Assembly: GCA_029962745.1 (NCBI GenBank)
Contig: CM057169.1
Span: 18,912,156-18,976,155 of the forward strand
Source: Echinometra lucunter
Lineage: Eukaryota > Echinodermata > Echinoidea > Camarodonta > Echinometridae
DNA: 64,000 bases
Reading direction: 5' to 3'
Shown here: piece by piece, positions 12,201 through 23,400 of the stretch
Numbering within the stretch: the first letter of the stretch is position 1
Layout of the letters: every line of letters starts with the position of its first letter
Notes under the pieces: model-generated
Seen by the model: only the letters and a program-made list of their open reading frames with translations
Databases searched by the model: none
Told to the model about the DNA's origin: nothing
Program-made: the position numbers and the translations under genes

Positions 12201-15200
12201 CAGCAGGATGAGTTATTCTGTTCCAAAATGTGCCATAGAATTCATACCTGCTAATTGTCCCTATTTATTAGGGACAGTTCCTATTTGGGGGAAAAGGAAA
12301 GAGCAGTTTTCACCCTTGATGACACTGTGTCCCTGTTTTTTGTAAAAATCTGCCTATACTGTAGTAATGTATAGGAAATTCAGGAATGTCCCTATTTTGG
12401 ACAGTTTCTTTAATCATTTGTCCCTATTTCTTGACTTGCAGAGATGGCAGGTATGAGATTCAAACGTTCCCATTACACTCGAACAGTTTGTATGCCATGC
12501 TATCCCATAACCAGAACTGAATTCATTTTTAACTTTCTCTTATACTTCTTCAGGATAGTAACCTTTCAGCGTAAGACTGATGCTTATAACATCTCGCTGG
12601 TGCTCAACACCCAGGCCTCCGGTATCAACTTCCAGGGTCTCGGTTATCACTTTCCGTCAAATCTCACCGAGCCTCCCACTGGTATGGACAGTTACCCTGC
12701 CATCTTCTCGTATCCAAACGTGGGTGTTGCTATCCTATTAACAGTTAAAACTATCTTTGGTAGATGAATATTGTCTATTGAAAGCCCAGCCAGGATTGTC
12801 ATTAACTCCTTACACACTTCCCAACAGAAGAAATGGACAAGAGGTTGAGAATTGGGAGGTTTTTTGTCCTAAATGTTACGCTGCAGAAGATATTGAAGAA
12901 AACATGATATTATGGAATATTTTTGAAAGTGCCCTTGTATTGTTTGGGAAGATGTTTATCTACATTTCTCGCTCTTGAGCCAGGTGTAAATGGGTGACCG
13001 GTTGGAGAAGTTGCTTGAAAGCTTTTGTGGCAGCTGAGCAGAGTATTTGTAGTATTTCTGTTTGCTTTGAACATCTGGGATGAATGGTATGCAGCATATT
13101 AAAATGTAGTTGGTATTGATATATTTTATATGTATATACATGTACATATGGTATCCTTGTTTTGAATGTTTTATCACATCATATGCTTTATATGCAATCA
13201 TGTCTGTCTGTGACCTGGATGACATTCAAAATGTTTCATCTCTTCTCTTCCCGAAGGAGCGACCAACCAACCTGTGGCCGAACATTGTGATGTTGATAAT
13301 GACTAAACATGAAGCTGCTTCATTAGACAGTATAACATATGAATGTGACAAAATAAGCAAACAGGTAAGCGCCTCTTTTTTCTATATATTTGTAAAACTT
13401 TCATGTTCGTACTGTGAATCATTTGTAATTGATTGTCCGAAGTGTTACTTACAAGATATATGTAGCAGTCAATTGCTAACTATTCTTTGTGTTACTGGGC
13501 CCCAGCTATGTTTGTCCTAAAATTTTACATGATATAGCCAGTAAGATAATGTTACCCAGCTATGCCCTTGTTCAGCAGGGCTTTGCACTGTTTGCACAGG
13601 CTTCAGGATTGAAGAGGGCAGTGTGTAAAGACCGTCAACTTTAATTTTGTCATCTTTTTTTATTTTGATTTTTTTAATTTGAAATGGTTTATTAAGATAA
13701 AAATCAATCGCGGCTCAAAAGCCGAATTACAGATTTTGTACAATTTTTATTAAAAAAACAGAATCAATAACTGAAACAATGAATCAAACTAAAGCAGTAT
13801 ACTTTGGGCACCAAGTTAAAATTTAGGTAGCTGTGTGAATTAGACCCTTGATATTATTTGGCCCAGTATTTTATTTCTTTCTTCAAATGTGCACCACTGC
13901 CTTTAATAACCTTGTTGTTGTTGTTTTTGTTGCTTTGTAGCCCCAGATGATGACTTACTTCATAGGGCATGTAGACAGAAGGATGAACCTTGTTGTCCTG
14001 TTTGAGAGCAAGAAGTCCGAGAGAGATTCCACCACAAATGGCTTTATCCAAGGTAAGTTCAACTTTCCCTGAGCCACATTCCTTCATTCTGACCCCCCCC
14101 CCATCCCATCTCCATCTTTTTTTTTCGTGGCCCCCAGCCTATGCCATCCTCACAGATGCGAAATAGATTTCCTTTTGTTTTGATACTGGTACTAGCTTGC
14201 TTTCAGACCTTGAAAATCTTAGCTACAAGACTGCTTTGAATTGACTTGCTTCTTGTTTCTGTATTAACCCATTCGTGACAGGAACTATTTGAAGCCTAAT
14301 CTGATCAGCTTTTTTTCTTCAAATGGGCAACACCAACATTTTTATTTTATTGCTACATTTTTCTTATAAAACATCATGTATCTGAAATAAAAATAAATGG
14401 ACAAAAAGTATGATAAGAGGTCAAAAGTTGCCAATTTGCAGGATAAAAGAGTGATTTTAAACTTTCTATCATATTGCCAAATTAAGGATTTTAATTGCTT
14501 ATTTTCCTTTAAAAAATTTTCAGCATCAAACAACAAATACTGACGCAACCAACATGGGCACAGTTTGTGTAGAATTTTTTGCTCTTTCTGCTCATGTATT
14601 TGGTATGATTTTTAGAGCTTTGCATCAAAAGTTATTAGGCCAAACCACAAAATGTGGACCTCTGTCATGAATGGGTTAATAGGATGATACAAACAGTGAA
14701 CACATTTGGTTATAAATCAAGAAACAAAACCATTATTTGATAGTGCATTATTCAGAGTTCATTAACCTGTAGTGTTGAGCACAATTTGATTTCATTGTAA
14801 CACTGATTTTTCATAAACCCTAGCTTGAGTTAACTCGGGCTTAGTGTTCAACGGGTTAAGTTTTGGATAAGTGGTTCCAGGAAGGAAATCCTACTCGCAT
14901 CTTTAAAGAATTTTGGACTAAGATTTCTTTCTTTCCATTTCTATGTGAACATATTCAAGCATGTACAAAGTATACAGATTTTAAAAAATAGCATTACCGG
15001 ATATTGATGTGATATTTGTAGAGAACAGAACTGAAACATGCAGAATAATGCTGACCCAAGTTTAGACAGTGAAACAAAGGGACCTGTTGAAGAAGCAATG
15101 CTTGTAAGGTGCATGCCCTTGAAACTTATGCAGTTGCTTTTACTTCCTTTTTTTTTTTTCTGTTCTGCTTCCTCATTACAGAGATGTGCAGCCTTCTCCG

Positions 15201-15246
15201 TGGTAGCCGGTTACTAGCTAGTCTAAGACCTGGTACCAAGAGTTGA
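6281..15246 (+). CDS. KICS2: KICSTOR subunit KICS2 (C12orf66-like), 11 coding exons
   Basis: KICS2 acts with KPTN, ITFG2 and SZT2 in KICSTOR, which tethers GATOR1 to the lysosome so that amino-acid shortage can switch off mTORC1 (family knowledge). Coding exons: 6281-6400, 7159-7308, 7865-8043, 8507-8593, 9212-9404, 10376-10474, 11857-11951, 12554-12719, 13257-13364, 13941-14052, 15182-15246. Every junction is GT-AG and every phase matches, giving 1374 nt (457 aa plus TGA). Recognisable family motifs in order are DKAKEQL (res. 34-40), GGSW, AAEKSY, RFHHP at the start of exon 5, FSLYFHSTLS (from res. 277), GEMKTHL, WPNIVMLIMT in exon 9, FESKKSERDS in exon 10 and LASLRPG at the C-terminus. All match vertebrate KICS2 in order and spacing. 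The start at 6281 gives an N-terminus of vertebrate length. An in-frame ATG at 6200 in the same exon would add 27 residues. No frameshift or missing segment is seen. Confidence 0.93.
6494..6634 (+). repeat. 50-bp direct duplication in KICS2 intron 1
   Basis: AGACATGCATGTCGCTG-GCT followed by GAACTATGCC-TATG occurs at about 6496 and again at about 6588. Both lie in intron 1, so the short open frames there are not coding. Confidence 0.6.
7740..7855 (+). repeat. LINE 3' end with (AATTG)n tail in KICS2 intron 2
   Basis: CATCGGACTAATTGGACTGC..TTGTATATTTTACAC then AAATTGAATTGAATTTT resembles CR1/L2-type 3' ends. It ends only about 10 bp before the acceptor of exon 3 (7865), so its T-rich end supplies part of the polypyrimidine tract. 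Confidence 0.45.
9460..9700. repeat. Inverted repeat GTTTAAGACCACC in KICS2 intron 5
   Basis: CAAAAGTTTAAGACCACC (9463-9480) is mirrored by GGTGGTCTTAAACTTTTTGG (9681-9700). Likely a small MITE of about 240 bp. Confidence 0.5.
10490..11264. mobile_element. Nested MITE insertion in KICS2 intron 6
   Basis: An element of about 730 bp (10531-11260) starts CCCTAATCAGGCTGGG and ends CCCAGCCTTTTTAGGG then TTAA, with G- and C-runs inside each end. It sits inside an older short repeat: the flanks GGAACTGGGTGGTCCCTG (left) and GAATTCGAGAATTCAG (right) are contiguous in the uninterrupted relative at 12022-12101. Confidence 0.6.
12022..12101. repeat. 80-bp TTAA-flanked repeat beside exon 8 copy
   Basis: TTAA at both ends (12022-12025, 12098-12101), containing GGAACTGGGTGGTCCCTG and TTAGAGAATTCAG, which are also found split around 10490-11290. 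It abuts the exon 8 duplicate exactly. Confidence 0.55.
12102..12201 (+). pseudogene. Decayed duplicate of KICS2 exon 8 in intron 7
   Basis: About 100 bp closely resemble exon 8 (12554-12719). Both carry AAGACTGATGC, then CTCAACACCCAGGC, then a TCTGGTATCAA-like block in the same order and spacing. The copy has lost one base near its start. After that it reads in frame through NTQASGIK-like residues to a TAA at about 12195. It has no AG acceptor, because homology starts directly after a TTAA that closes a short inverted-repeat element (12022-12101). It is therefore a dead exon copy about 450 bp upstream of the real exon. Confidence 0.8.
13678..13790 (-). repeat. Possible retroelement 3' UTR fragment
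   Basis: TTTATTAAGATAAAAATCAA then CGGCTCAAAAGCCG (a small hairpin) and TTACAGATTTTGTAC. The layout resembles the inverted 3' end of LINE-type elements. Weak. Confidence 0.3.
14264..14679 (+). mobile_element. TTAA-flanked MITE family A, copy 1
   Basis: TTAA then CCCATTCGTGACAGG at the left, and the inverse CTGTCATGAATGGG then TTAA at the right. The TTAA target and CCC terminus fit piggyBac-type elements. Core includes GCTCTTTCTGCTCATG. Lies in KICS2 intron 10. Confidence 0.75.
14762..14859. repeat. Short TTAA-flanked inverted repeat
   Basis: TTAACCTGTAGTGTTGA at one end mirrors TTAGTGTTCAACGGGTTAA at the other, with a second inner hairpin TTGAGTTAACTCGG. A related right end is seen at about 47160-47206 (CCCGAGTTATCTCGGGC...GGTTAA). 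Confidence 0.5.
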
Positions 15247-17029
15247 GACTGGTCTCTTTCATCAAGACTGGGGTCTCATGATCAGGTTTCTCACTAGAAA
15301 AAAATCCACACATGGTTCCCCCTCTGCGCAAAGCGCGGAATTTTCGGAAGTTTTACGGAATAACACCTAAGGTTAGGTGTGGCGGCAGTATATGCTATAG
15401 CAAAAGGATGAAAAATACTTCTTGGTAAGCAGGAGTTGTCTACTAATGGCATTATAGTAAAAATACATTGCCAGAAAGCAACACAATCTGTTGCATTTAT
15501 CATTATTGTTAGGAAGATATGCTCCAATATTTTTTTACCCTTGTTGCCACGCATGGTGCAGCAATTTCACACCTGGTTCTTCCTTGTCTGGAATCCTTTA
15601 CGCATGGTATTGGAACCATGGGTGTTATGTACTGGCGAGAACCATGCTCATGATTATCGATTGCAGTTGAGGATACAATCTGCCAGTGCCTCTAGGCATG
15701 ATTGCTGTGAAATCCCAGGAATGAAGGGATACCTTCAGGATATCAATGAAAACTAAGATGTCTATTTTAAAGTGACAAGATGTGCAATATTCAAATACCT
15801 TAATGCATATTCAGACACCAGGCAGTTAACCACTTCCAAAACCCCATGACACAATCACATTAGATCATTGCAAATGGATATTGCATTTATGAATCTTGCA
15901 ATGATTTGTAAGATTACACCTATTAATTTACAAACTTCATTTCATTCATTTGATATGTATTTGTCCGACATTGTAAAAAACAAACAAACATGCAAAACCT
16001 GCCATTTGCCTATATAAGCTGTGGACCTGGTACATTTGCAACCTTCCCTCTATTATGTTTACCTGGTTTGTCATTACTTTTTCTCTTCTTTTTTTCTATT
16101 CTTGTCAAAGTATGTTGAACTTTTTGTACTATGTGTACTTTGTATTTGTATTATACTTTTCTCTAATAACAAAATGATATCAAAAATTAGTGAATTACTC
16201 TGTGTTAACACACCAAAGTATTCCCCTTGCCACTCATTAATACACAGTGGTTTTAGAGATTGTTACAGAATTGAATTTCGGTAGTTTTCTCATGGTTAAA
16301 AATTCAAATTATTGCTTCTGTACATTACTTCTGTAGACACCTCCATTGAGAAACTCCATCATACCTACTGAACAATAGAGGTAAGCTGCTGATTTTTTCT
16401 CCAGTTAAAAAAGGAAGGCAGTGGGCAAGATAAGTCAATATTTTGACCGACAGCCTATGAACTTTTTCTTATGCTTCTCCAAACAACATGTCTTTTTTTT
16501 TTTTCATGCTCAGCAGGTCTTTGTAAAATCCTTTGACAAAGGTGTACAGATTTGTTGAGACCATAACTTTTCATGTTTGAAGTTTTTTTAGTTCGCAAAC
16601 ACGAGTGACCAAGATTATGAATATTTTTTACCTGCCAGCTTTTAGCTTTTTTTTTTTTTTTGTGCTCTCCCATAAATGCATTTTGTTAATACTTAATAGC
16701 AACTTTTTGAAAAACATCCTATGACAAGATTTGTCAAGACCATAGATTTTCATATTCATAAGTAAATTTTGAATGTTATGGAATTATATTATTCTTTCTT
16801 TCTAAAGATGAAAACTTACTACTTGATTTCAGTTAATAAATGAAATAATTTTCTATATCATTTATTTTATCAGATGTATTGGAGTATATGCTGGTATGAT
16901 GCCAAATAAAAAATTTATTTTTGTAGCTATATTTTGGAAAGTTCGTCACTGTGATGTGTGTCATTATGTCTACTATTCTCATCAATTCTTAAATTCCCTT
17001 CTGTCTTACATGTATTATCTGTCAACTTC

Positions 17030-17067
17030 TCTCTCTCTCCCTCTCTCTCTATTTCTATCATATCTTG

Positions 17068-17111
<44 letters not shown>

Positions 17112-17112
17112 C
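17030..17112. repeat. (TC)n microsatellite
   Basis: CTCTCTCTCC blocks then about 18 CT units (17071-17109), in the KICS2 downstream region. Confidence 0.85.
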
Positions 17113-17390
17113 TCCCCCTCCCTTTTCCTTTTCTTTTGCTCCTTTATATAGCACAAGTAGTGCCCTTTCCACTGGATCCAAACTGGTCTAATTGCAGTGT
17201 TATGACCAATGACCCAAAGTACAAAGTACAGGACATTACCAGTTTTTGCTATGCTCACTAAATGACACTCCTGAATATAAATTATACTTTTGGTTTATAT
17301 ACACATACATACATCCTACACGCCTATCATTACAGTCGCTTTTATTTCACAAATGAGTATCATCAGTTGCCACTGTCTTGTTTTTAATCA

Positions 17391-17782
17391 TTAATCCATA
17401 GAAGTACAGTGTCTCCTTTAGGAGACGCTTTGGCAGTATCTGCTGATCCACTGCTGGGCATTACACACTGTATATGAGCAGAAAGAGAAAAATTCACTGA
17501 AAATTTTGTTGCATTTTCGAATTAGAGCAATTTAAATGTAACTAATCATCAAACTCCTTAAATTGGCAATGCAGTGAATATTATGTAATCACTATTTCCG
17601 TGTTCAAATTGGCAGTTTCCACTTAAATTTGTGCAATCATAATTCATTTGGGTTAATGTGAGTCTAATATTTAGTTTGTTCAAATTAAGTAAGAGTGGAA
17701 AAAATATAATAGTTGTTACCACTTTGAGGATTGAAGATGATTAATTTAGACCTCTAAAAAGCTCTGTACTTCTATGGGTTAA
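17391..17782. mobile_element. TTAA-flanked MITE family B, copy 1
   Basis: TTAATCCATAGAAGTACAG at the left and CTGTACTTCTATGGGTTAA at the right. Core contains ATGAGCAGAAAGAG and AAATTGGCAATGCAGTG. Its ends differ from family A but the core motif is shared. Confidence 0.7.
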
Positions 17783-17909
17783 ATACTTGGGAAGAAAATG
17801 TGGAATGTGACAGGGAATCTTAGCACACATATTTACTTTGTACTTTGTGGGCCTATGGTCTTAGCACAATTTCATAATGTACTTGTAGCTGCTTTGTTAT
17901 CTTGACAAA

Positions 17910-17915
17910 AATAAA
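17910..17915 (+). terminator. Candidate poly(A) signal, plus strand (KICS2)
   Basis: An exact AATAAA about 2.66 kb after the KICS2 stop, followed by sequence typical of a cleavage region. It faces a minus-strand AATAAA at 17955-17960. Confidence 0.35.
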
Positions 17916-17954
17916 GCATAGATCTATAACACAAGGGCTGCAGGCAGTTCATAT

Positions 17955-17960
17955 TTTATT
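17955..17960 (-). terminator. Candidate poly(A) signal, minus strand (scramblase distal end)
   Basis: TTTATT on the plus strand reads AATAAA on the minus strand, about 2.4 kb after the stop of the most distal scramblase terminal exon. Other minus-strand AATAAA motifs lie closer to that stop, so usage is uncertain. Confidence 0.3.
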
Positions 17961-18845
17961 TTAATAGTATATAAGGATAAAATGAATATGAAAGACACAA
18001 AAATGTATTATAATGCAAGACATACAAAATACATGTACCTACGAATATAAATAAAACAATACACTAAACTCTAATATCTTAATTTCTAGAACCTGTTTGT
18101 TTTTTACTTTTTGTTCATTTCAAACCATTTGTTAAATACACTTAATGGACACAGGGTTACATTAATGTTAATTGTCCACTATTTTACCGATGGAAACTAG
18201 CAATATTTGTAATATTTGTACTAAATCATACTTTTATTTAATGAAAACCAATGAATTCACCGCATTTATTGCTGTAATGAAATACAGTGAAATACTTCTA
18301 ACTTTAGGGGAATATGAAAGCTAATCTCAATTGCAAAAATTTCAGAATTATTCATTCTTATGACGTAATAAAACCAACACCACTGCTTTGTTTTAAATTC
18401 TGTGCAGGTATTTATTTACACTAGTAAACGATGACAGAACATTTATCGCTCTGAAGTAATTCTCTTCTACCACGAAACAATACTAATGGTACAATTAAAC
18501 AATACATAACTTGAGGCCTCTAGAAATGCCCTTATAAAAGCGTATTTCTATCACAGAACAAGCAAGTAATTCAAACATTTTAAAAATGATAATTTGTTTT
18601 AATTTAAGTGTCTTAATCAAAATCCTTATATTGTTTGTATTTGAGAAGAATATCTGGTATAACATTTAGTTACAAAATGCAAACATGAAAAAAACAACAA
18701 CAATGTTTTGTTCCCTTGTTTTCCATTTAATGTTCTGGTTTTCGGCTTTCTATTCATTTGTGTCGTATACTCTGTCGGGCCTATGTCAAAAAACTCTAAT
18801 ATATGTGTGTGTGTTCAACACTATACTCTGACTCTGCAGTACCAA

Positions 18846-19200
18846 ACATCTTTGACCTTTGACCCTGTGACCCCAAAATCTAATCAGATCATTGTCCCTT
18901 CCATGTGCATACATGAGCCAAGTTTGAAGCCAATCTATCAAATGGTTCTTAAGTTATCGCGAGAACAAGCCATTTTTATGTGTATTATTACCTCTATGAC
19001 CTTGACCTTTGACCTTGAGACTCCAAAATCTAATCAGATCATTGTCTCTCCCATATGCATACATGAGCCAAGTTTGAAGTTGATCCGTCCAACGGTTCTT
19101 AAGTTATCGCGAGAACGAAAACGGGACGGACGGACGGACAGACGACCCGAAAACATAATGCCTCCGGCAACCACCTACGGTGGGCGGAGGCATAAAATTT
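18846..19200 (+). repeat. GACGGACGG / GGGCGGAGGCATAA repeat with tandem duplicate
   Basis: Two units (about 18850-18967 and 19003-19118) each contain TTTGACC..., CCAAAATCTAATCAGATCAT, GCATACATGAGCCAAGTTTG and GTTCTTAAGTTATCGCGAG. They are followed by GGACGGACGGACAGACGA and GGTGGGCGGAGGCATAA. It produces a 164-codon open frame that is repeat, not gene. Confidence 0.65.
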
Positions 19201-20379
19201 AAAAAAAAACTAAAACTAAAACTATACACTGTAAACAATACATAAGAAGAATATAAAATCATGTAAATGCACATCCAACATGGATCTATGCTCATATACA
19301 GCTAATTCTAATAAAACTCTAACAATGCTAGAAATTGTAACTATGTGTACATAATGGTTCAAAGTTAATGACTTAGTACATGTAATAATATTAGAACAAA
19401 TATCATCACATATGTACAACAGACATGCATATGAAGTGTAAAAATGATATTAGATTCAATAGGCTACAACTTAATCAGTGATTTTGGACTTGTAGTTAAC
19501 TTTTGCAATCTTTGATTTTAAAAGATCAATGCGGATATTTCAGAATAATAAAACTCTGCATCCATCAGCAAATTGCTGAGTAAAGTTTCATCCTCAATAT
19601 ATGTTTATTTGTAAATCAGATATCGATAACCTATATACTGTAGCAGAAGCATCTGAAAACCTTTAATTCACATCAAAATTACGTATCTCACCTAACTTCA
19701 ACGATGGAGAAAAGGCCCTGCAGAGAGAATGGGGCATACAGAACTACAGTACACAAGCGTGTAGCAGGTCATTTGGTCCCAGTAACAATTAAAATACAAG
19801 AGAAAATTTAACAAATCAATTGATATTATGATGGTCTTCTTCATGCGAAGAAAATGAGACAGCTAAATATTTTCAACTTTACCAGTATATACAGTCGAAT
19901 TTAAACCCGCTATTACACCAAACACAACTTAAATGTAACATAACAAATTTTCAAAATCTATCAGTATTGGAAGAAAACTATACAGATACTTGTACCTCCG
20001 AAGATGCATAAGAGCAAAAATCTAATTTCTGATCAGCCTTTTAAAACATTAGTTCAATCACACTATATGTTTTGTAAAATAAATCCATAAAAATGGAAGA
20101 AAATATTACTAAAAGAGAAAATGATCAATTATACAGATTTTTTTTAATGCTTTCAAGTGATGTCATAATGGATTATTTCAATGATGTACATAAATCTACA
20201 TTGTGCTTTAAGTTAATTGCCAGTCTATTCATCGAAAGTTTAAAAAAATCTAATAAGAAGGCTTTAAGATGCACTGCTCATAGCTCGAGAGGACCAGTTC
20301 AGTTTTGCGGAATGGGCAGTAATGTTTCACAGTGGTCTGGAACCTTCTCATATTGTCTCTTCCTTGATGTGATGTTCTC

Positions 20380-20448
20380 CTAGTTTCTGACAAAACCAGC
20401 ATTGTTCTGATCATTCTTATTCCCTGACTCTTCAAAGAACATCATGTC
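20380..20448 (-). CDS. PLSCR: Scramblase alternative terminal exon C (distal)
   Basis: A third last-exon copy, phase 0, acceptor TTTCTTCTACAG after a long pyrimidine-rich stretch. The tail starts [19 protein letters not shown], adds VRN and ends at TAG (20380-20382). Asn replaces several Lys of the other copies, making this tail much less basic. The reading frame is intact, which argues against a dead copy. Confidence 0.86.
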   Translation of the reverse strand, partial: DMMFFEESGNKNDQNNAGFVRN

Positions 20449-20459
20449 CTGTAGAAGAA

Positions 20460-20830
20460 AAGATGGCAAGATGGACAGAAGGAGGAAGAGAGAAAGAGAG
20501 GAGAGAGGTAGAATGAACAGTGGTACAAGACAAAGGAGGAGAGATGACAGAAGGTGAAGAGAGAAAAGGAAGAGAAGATAAAGGAGACGAGAAAGAGAGA
20601 GAGGGAATGAAAAAAATTAAGAGAATGGAAAAGACAAGAAAAAGAGTGGGGAAAAAGAGATTAAAAAAAAAAGATACAACAGGTATGAGAGGGAAAGAAA
20701 ATTAATGAGGTTTAGGAAGAGTGAATAGAAAAGGAAAATTGAAATGAAAGAGGAAGACAAAGAAGAGCATGAAAAGAAACAAAATAGAGTCATGGAAGAA
20801 AGAAGGAAATAGGCAAAAAAAACAGAAAAG
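20460..20830. repeat. Purine-rich tract before scramblase exon C
   Basis: About 370 bp almost entirely A and G on the plus strand, so a very long pyrimidine-rich stretch on the scramblase strand just upstream of the terminal exon C acceptor. Confidence 0.7.
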
Positions 20831-22252
20831 AAAAAAAAAATACATGCGTAAATGAGACATACACCTGTAACAAGAAACCAAGACAATTTTGGATCAATCA
20901 ATGGATCACCAACTGAGATAAAATAAAGAGGCATAAAATCATAAGACTAACTATCAACAGATGGAGACAGTGAAACAAATTCTTGACACGAAAACAGAGA
21001 GGAATTTGTTTGTAAAGCCAGTACAGTGATTGAAGTTGAACAACAGTGCTCAACTCCTTGAAACAAGGATGTTTATGGAACATTGGACAATTATGCTGCA
21101 TGACAACATAGCTATTGCTGTAATGAACTGTATGCACAGTAACAAAGTGAATGTTCAAGATATAAAACTCAAAGAAGAACGGTTCGATAAATGCATGCAC
21201 AATCATCTTCATCATTGACATAATCCTGAATGGCGAAATTTGATCGATACTTGAGGAAGGGCAGAGCATTGTGGGAAGGGGAATGGGACAGGGGAGGGCC
21301 GGGGAGCAGGGCTGTAATTCTTAACTAGGATAGGGGTGGCTAAAGTAAACTGATTACAATGCTATACTTCATAGCATAAAGCAAGTCCATAAATAGCAAG
21401 GAAAGGGAGTCAGGAAATTGTTTCTACAGAGGCACGGAGGAAATTGATCAGTGCATCACTTCCTATATACCCGGGATTCTCCTAGATCAAAATTAAGGAT
21501 GGACCGTCAAACTAGAAGTTACCATTTCAAAAGTGACCTGTGACCTCATCATAATGCCAGATCAAGAAAGCACAAAATGAAAATATTTCAGAGCAGAGAG
21601 CAACAATAGGCACTAGAAAGTTCAAAATATCACTTTAAATCATTTAGAGCACTCTGAAGGGAACCATATTTTTCTTCCAAAATCCAAATGATATCTGGAT
21701 TCTCAAGAATAAAACATGGGGGAGCAGATCTTCATCTTCTTCTATAAATTTTTAAAAAGTTCTTGTGACCTATTTAGTATTAATTGATTCATTTTTATTC
21801 ATTTGCGTTCTCTCTGAGTCGGGTGTAGCCCACATGCAAAAAATACAATGCATACAAGTATTGAGAGTAATACAAGAGGGACTTATTTGAAGGGGGGGGG
21901 TCACATGCAAACAACCCTTTTAACTGCAACTGATAGTACTGTACTAGTATAAGTCTCAAAAAGGTTATGCTGGGGGGGGGGAGGAGTTGGATTGGGGATG
22001 GGGGTGCAGGTGCGGGGCATCACACGCAAACAGACTAAGATAATGTTGCGCTAACCAAGTTATCTAATAAAATTTCAACAAGAAAATACCCTTGACTGGG
22101 ATTTCATCTCAAAGGTTTTTCTCTTTCCTGGGGGATGGGGCAGGAGAAGTTTGTGGGTGGGGTCCACATGCAACTGAGCAATGCAAATACTAAACCTTAC
22201 ACAGAGAGATGTAAAAGAGCTACATAGATGATGATGATAATGATGATGATGA

Positions 22253-22321
22253 TTACACAGCAGTAAATCCTGCTTTCTTCTGGTCCTTCTTATCTCCAGA
22301 CTTCTCAAAGAACATGAAATC
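22253..22321 (-). CDS. PLSCR: Scramblase alternative terminal exon B (middle)
   Basis: A second copy of the last exon, phase 0, whose acceptor is a pure (CT)n run ending in AG. The tail starts DFMFFEKSGDKKDQKKAGF, adds TAV and ends at TAA (22253-22255). It is close to exon A but more lysine-rich and two residues longer. Spliced to the exon ending at 37139 it gives 292 aa. Confidence 0.88.
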   Translation of the reverse strand, partial: DFMFFEKSGDKKDQKKAGFTAV

Positions 22322-23149
22322 CTAGAGAGAGAGAGAGAGATGGGAATGAATGATAAAAGAGAAAGAACGTGTGAAAATCATGGTTATGGAATATGCAGAT
22401 TATATATATATATATATATTTGTTGTCCATATGGAGTGCCATCCAGTGCTTTATTTTATCTTATGTACACAAACAGCAATGTCAAACAAATTTCCAGAAA
22501 ATCGTCAAATTTTATGATTTGACTATCGATAACTAAGCAACTTGCCAGCAAAAAGTATATGGTCATTACAATGTCCTTCTCGCAATTCAGAATTACAAAA
22601 CACCGATTTGGGTGTTGGTCAACATCTGTGGAACTGTACATTAACTTTCAAATGTACATATATCACATTATCGGTATTCGTATTACTGGCATTCAATGAG
22701 TAAATCATGTTTACTTGATGCTCTAGAATACTAGTAGTAATCCTATTATCCAATTTTCCTTCTTTTTTTTAATCTTATGTATATATATATGTCAACTTTA
22801 TGTTCAACTTACCACATGTAGGCCTAGTTGCTATCAAGTGAGATTTTGTAACAAATTTAATTGGCATGCACACACACAGTGTATCCATTTTCAAATGATC
22901 AATTTTGATATGATGATGAATTCTGAAGAGTGATACATGTATATGATCAAAGTGTACCAATGCTTTATGCTATGAAAAACTTTGCACAAAAAGTTTGGGA
23001 TACAATGTCACTACACTATGTTATAAAATTTAGCTTTGAATATCAGTTCTATAAGGAGATATTGCCAACAAATATTCTCTCAAGTGATGTACAAGTGACC
23101 CATGGGTAGACTAGTGGACGTATGTGCACGCGCTAGCTTATAGGGTCAT

Positions 23150-23400
23150 GTTCGTTATTCCGAAGGTTCGTCATTCCGAAACACGCAAATTGCGTATATC
23201 TAGAAGTTCGTTTGTCCGAAAATGAAAAAGGGTTCGTTAATCTGAACATTTGTGGCGTTATTCCGAAGGTTCGATAATCCAAAATTGAAATAGGGTTTGT
23301 TTGTCCGAAAATAACTAACCTTATTTCATTTTCGGACTAACGAACCTTCGGAATAACGAACCTTATTTCATTTTCAGATTAACGAAGCCTCGGAATAACA
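23150..23400. repeat. TTCGGAATAACGAACC-type inverted repeat cluster
   Basis: Repeated GTTCGTTATTCCGAAGG-like units in one direction are followed by TTCGGACTAACGAACC and TTCGGAATAACGAACC in the other. At least eight short units. Family unknown. Confidence 0.6.

Larger units (their letters stand above)
15247..17930 (+). other. KICS2: Probable KICS2 3' UTR and downstream sequence
   Basis: There is no coding sequence here. The stretch is AT-rich with poly-T runs, a TC microsatellite (about 17030-17110) and a TTAA-flanked MITE (17391-17782). A canonical AATAAA at 17910-17915 is a plausible polyadenylation signal, but earlier AATAAA-like motifs (for example near 16905) could also be used. Extent is inferred. 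Confidence 0.35.

Noticed and set aside
13110..13256. Upstream extension of the KICS2 exon 9 frame
   Set aside because: The open frame upstream of 13257 lacks family similarity; the acceptor at 13255-13256 joins correctly in phase.
16896..17261. Leu/Ser-rich open frames
   Set aside because: Produced by the (TC)n microsatellite.
18708..19202. 164-codon open frame on plus strand
   Set aside because: Entirely within a dispersed repeat containing GACGGACGG; the peptide is duplicated repeat sequence.
20520..20705. Glu/Lys/Arg-rich open frame
   Set aside because: Low-complexity purine tract next to the scramblase exon C acceptor.
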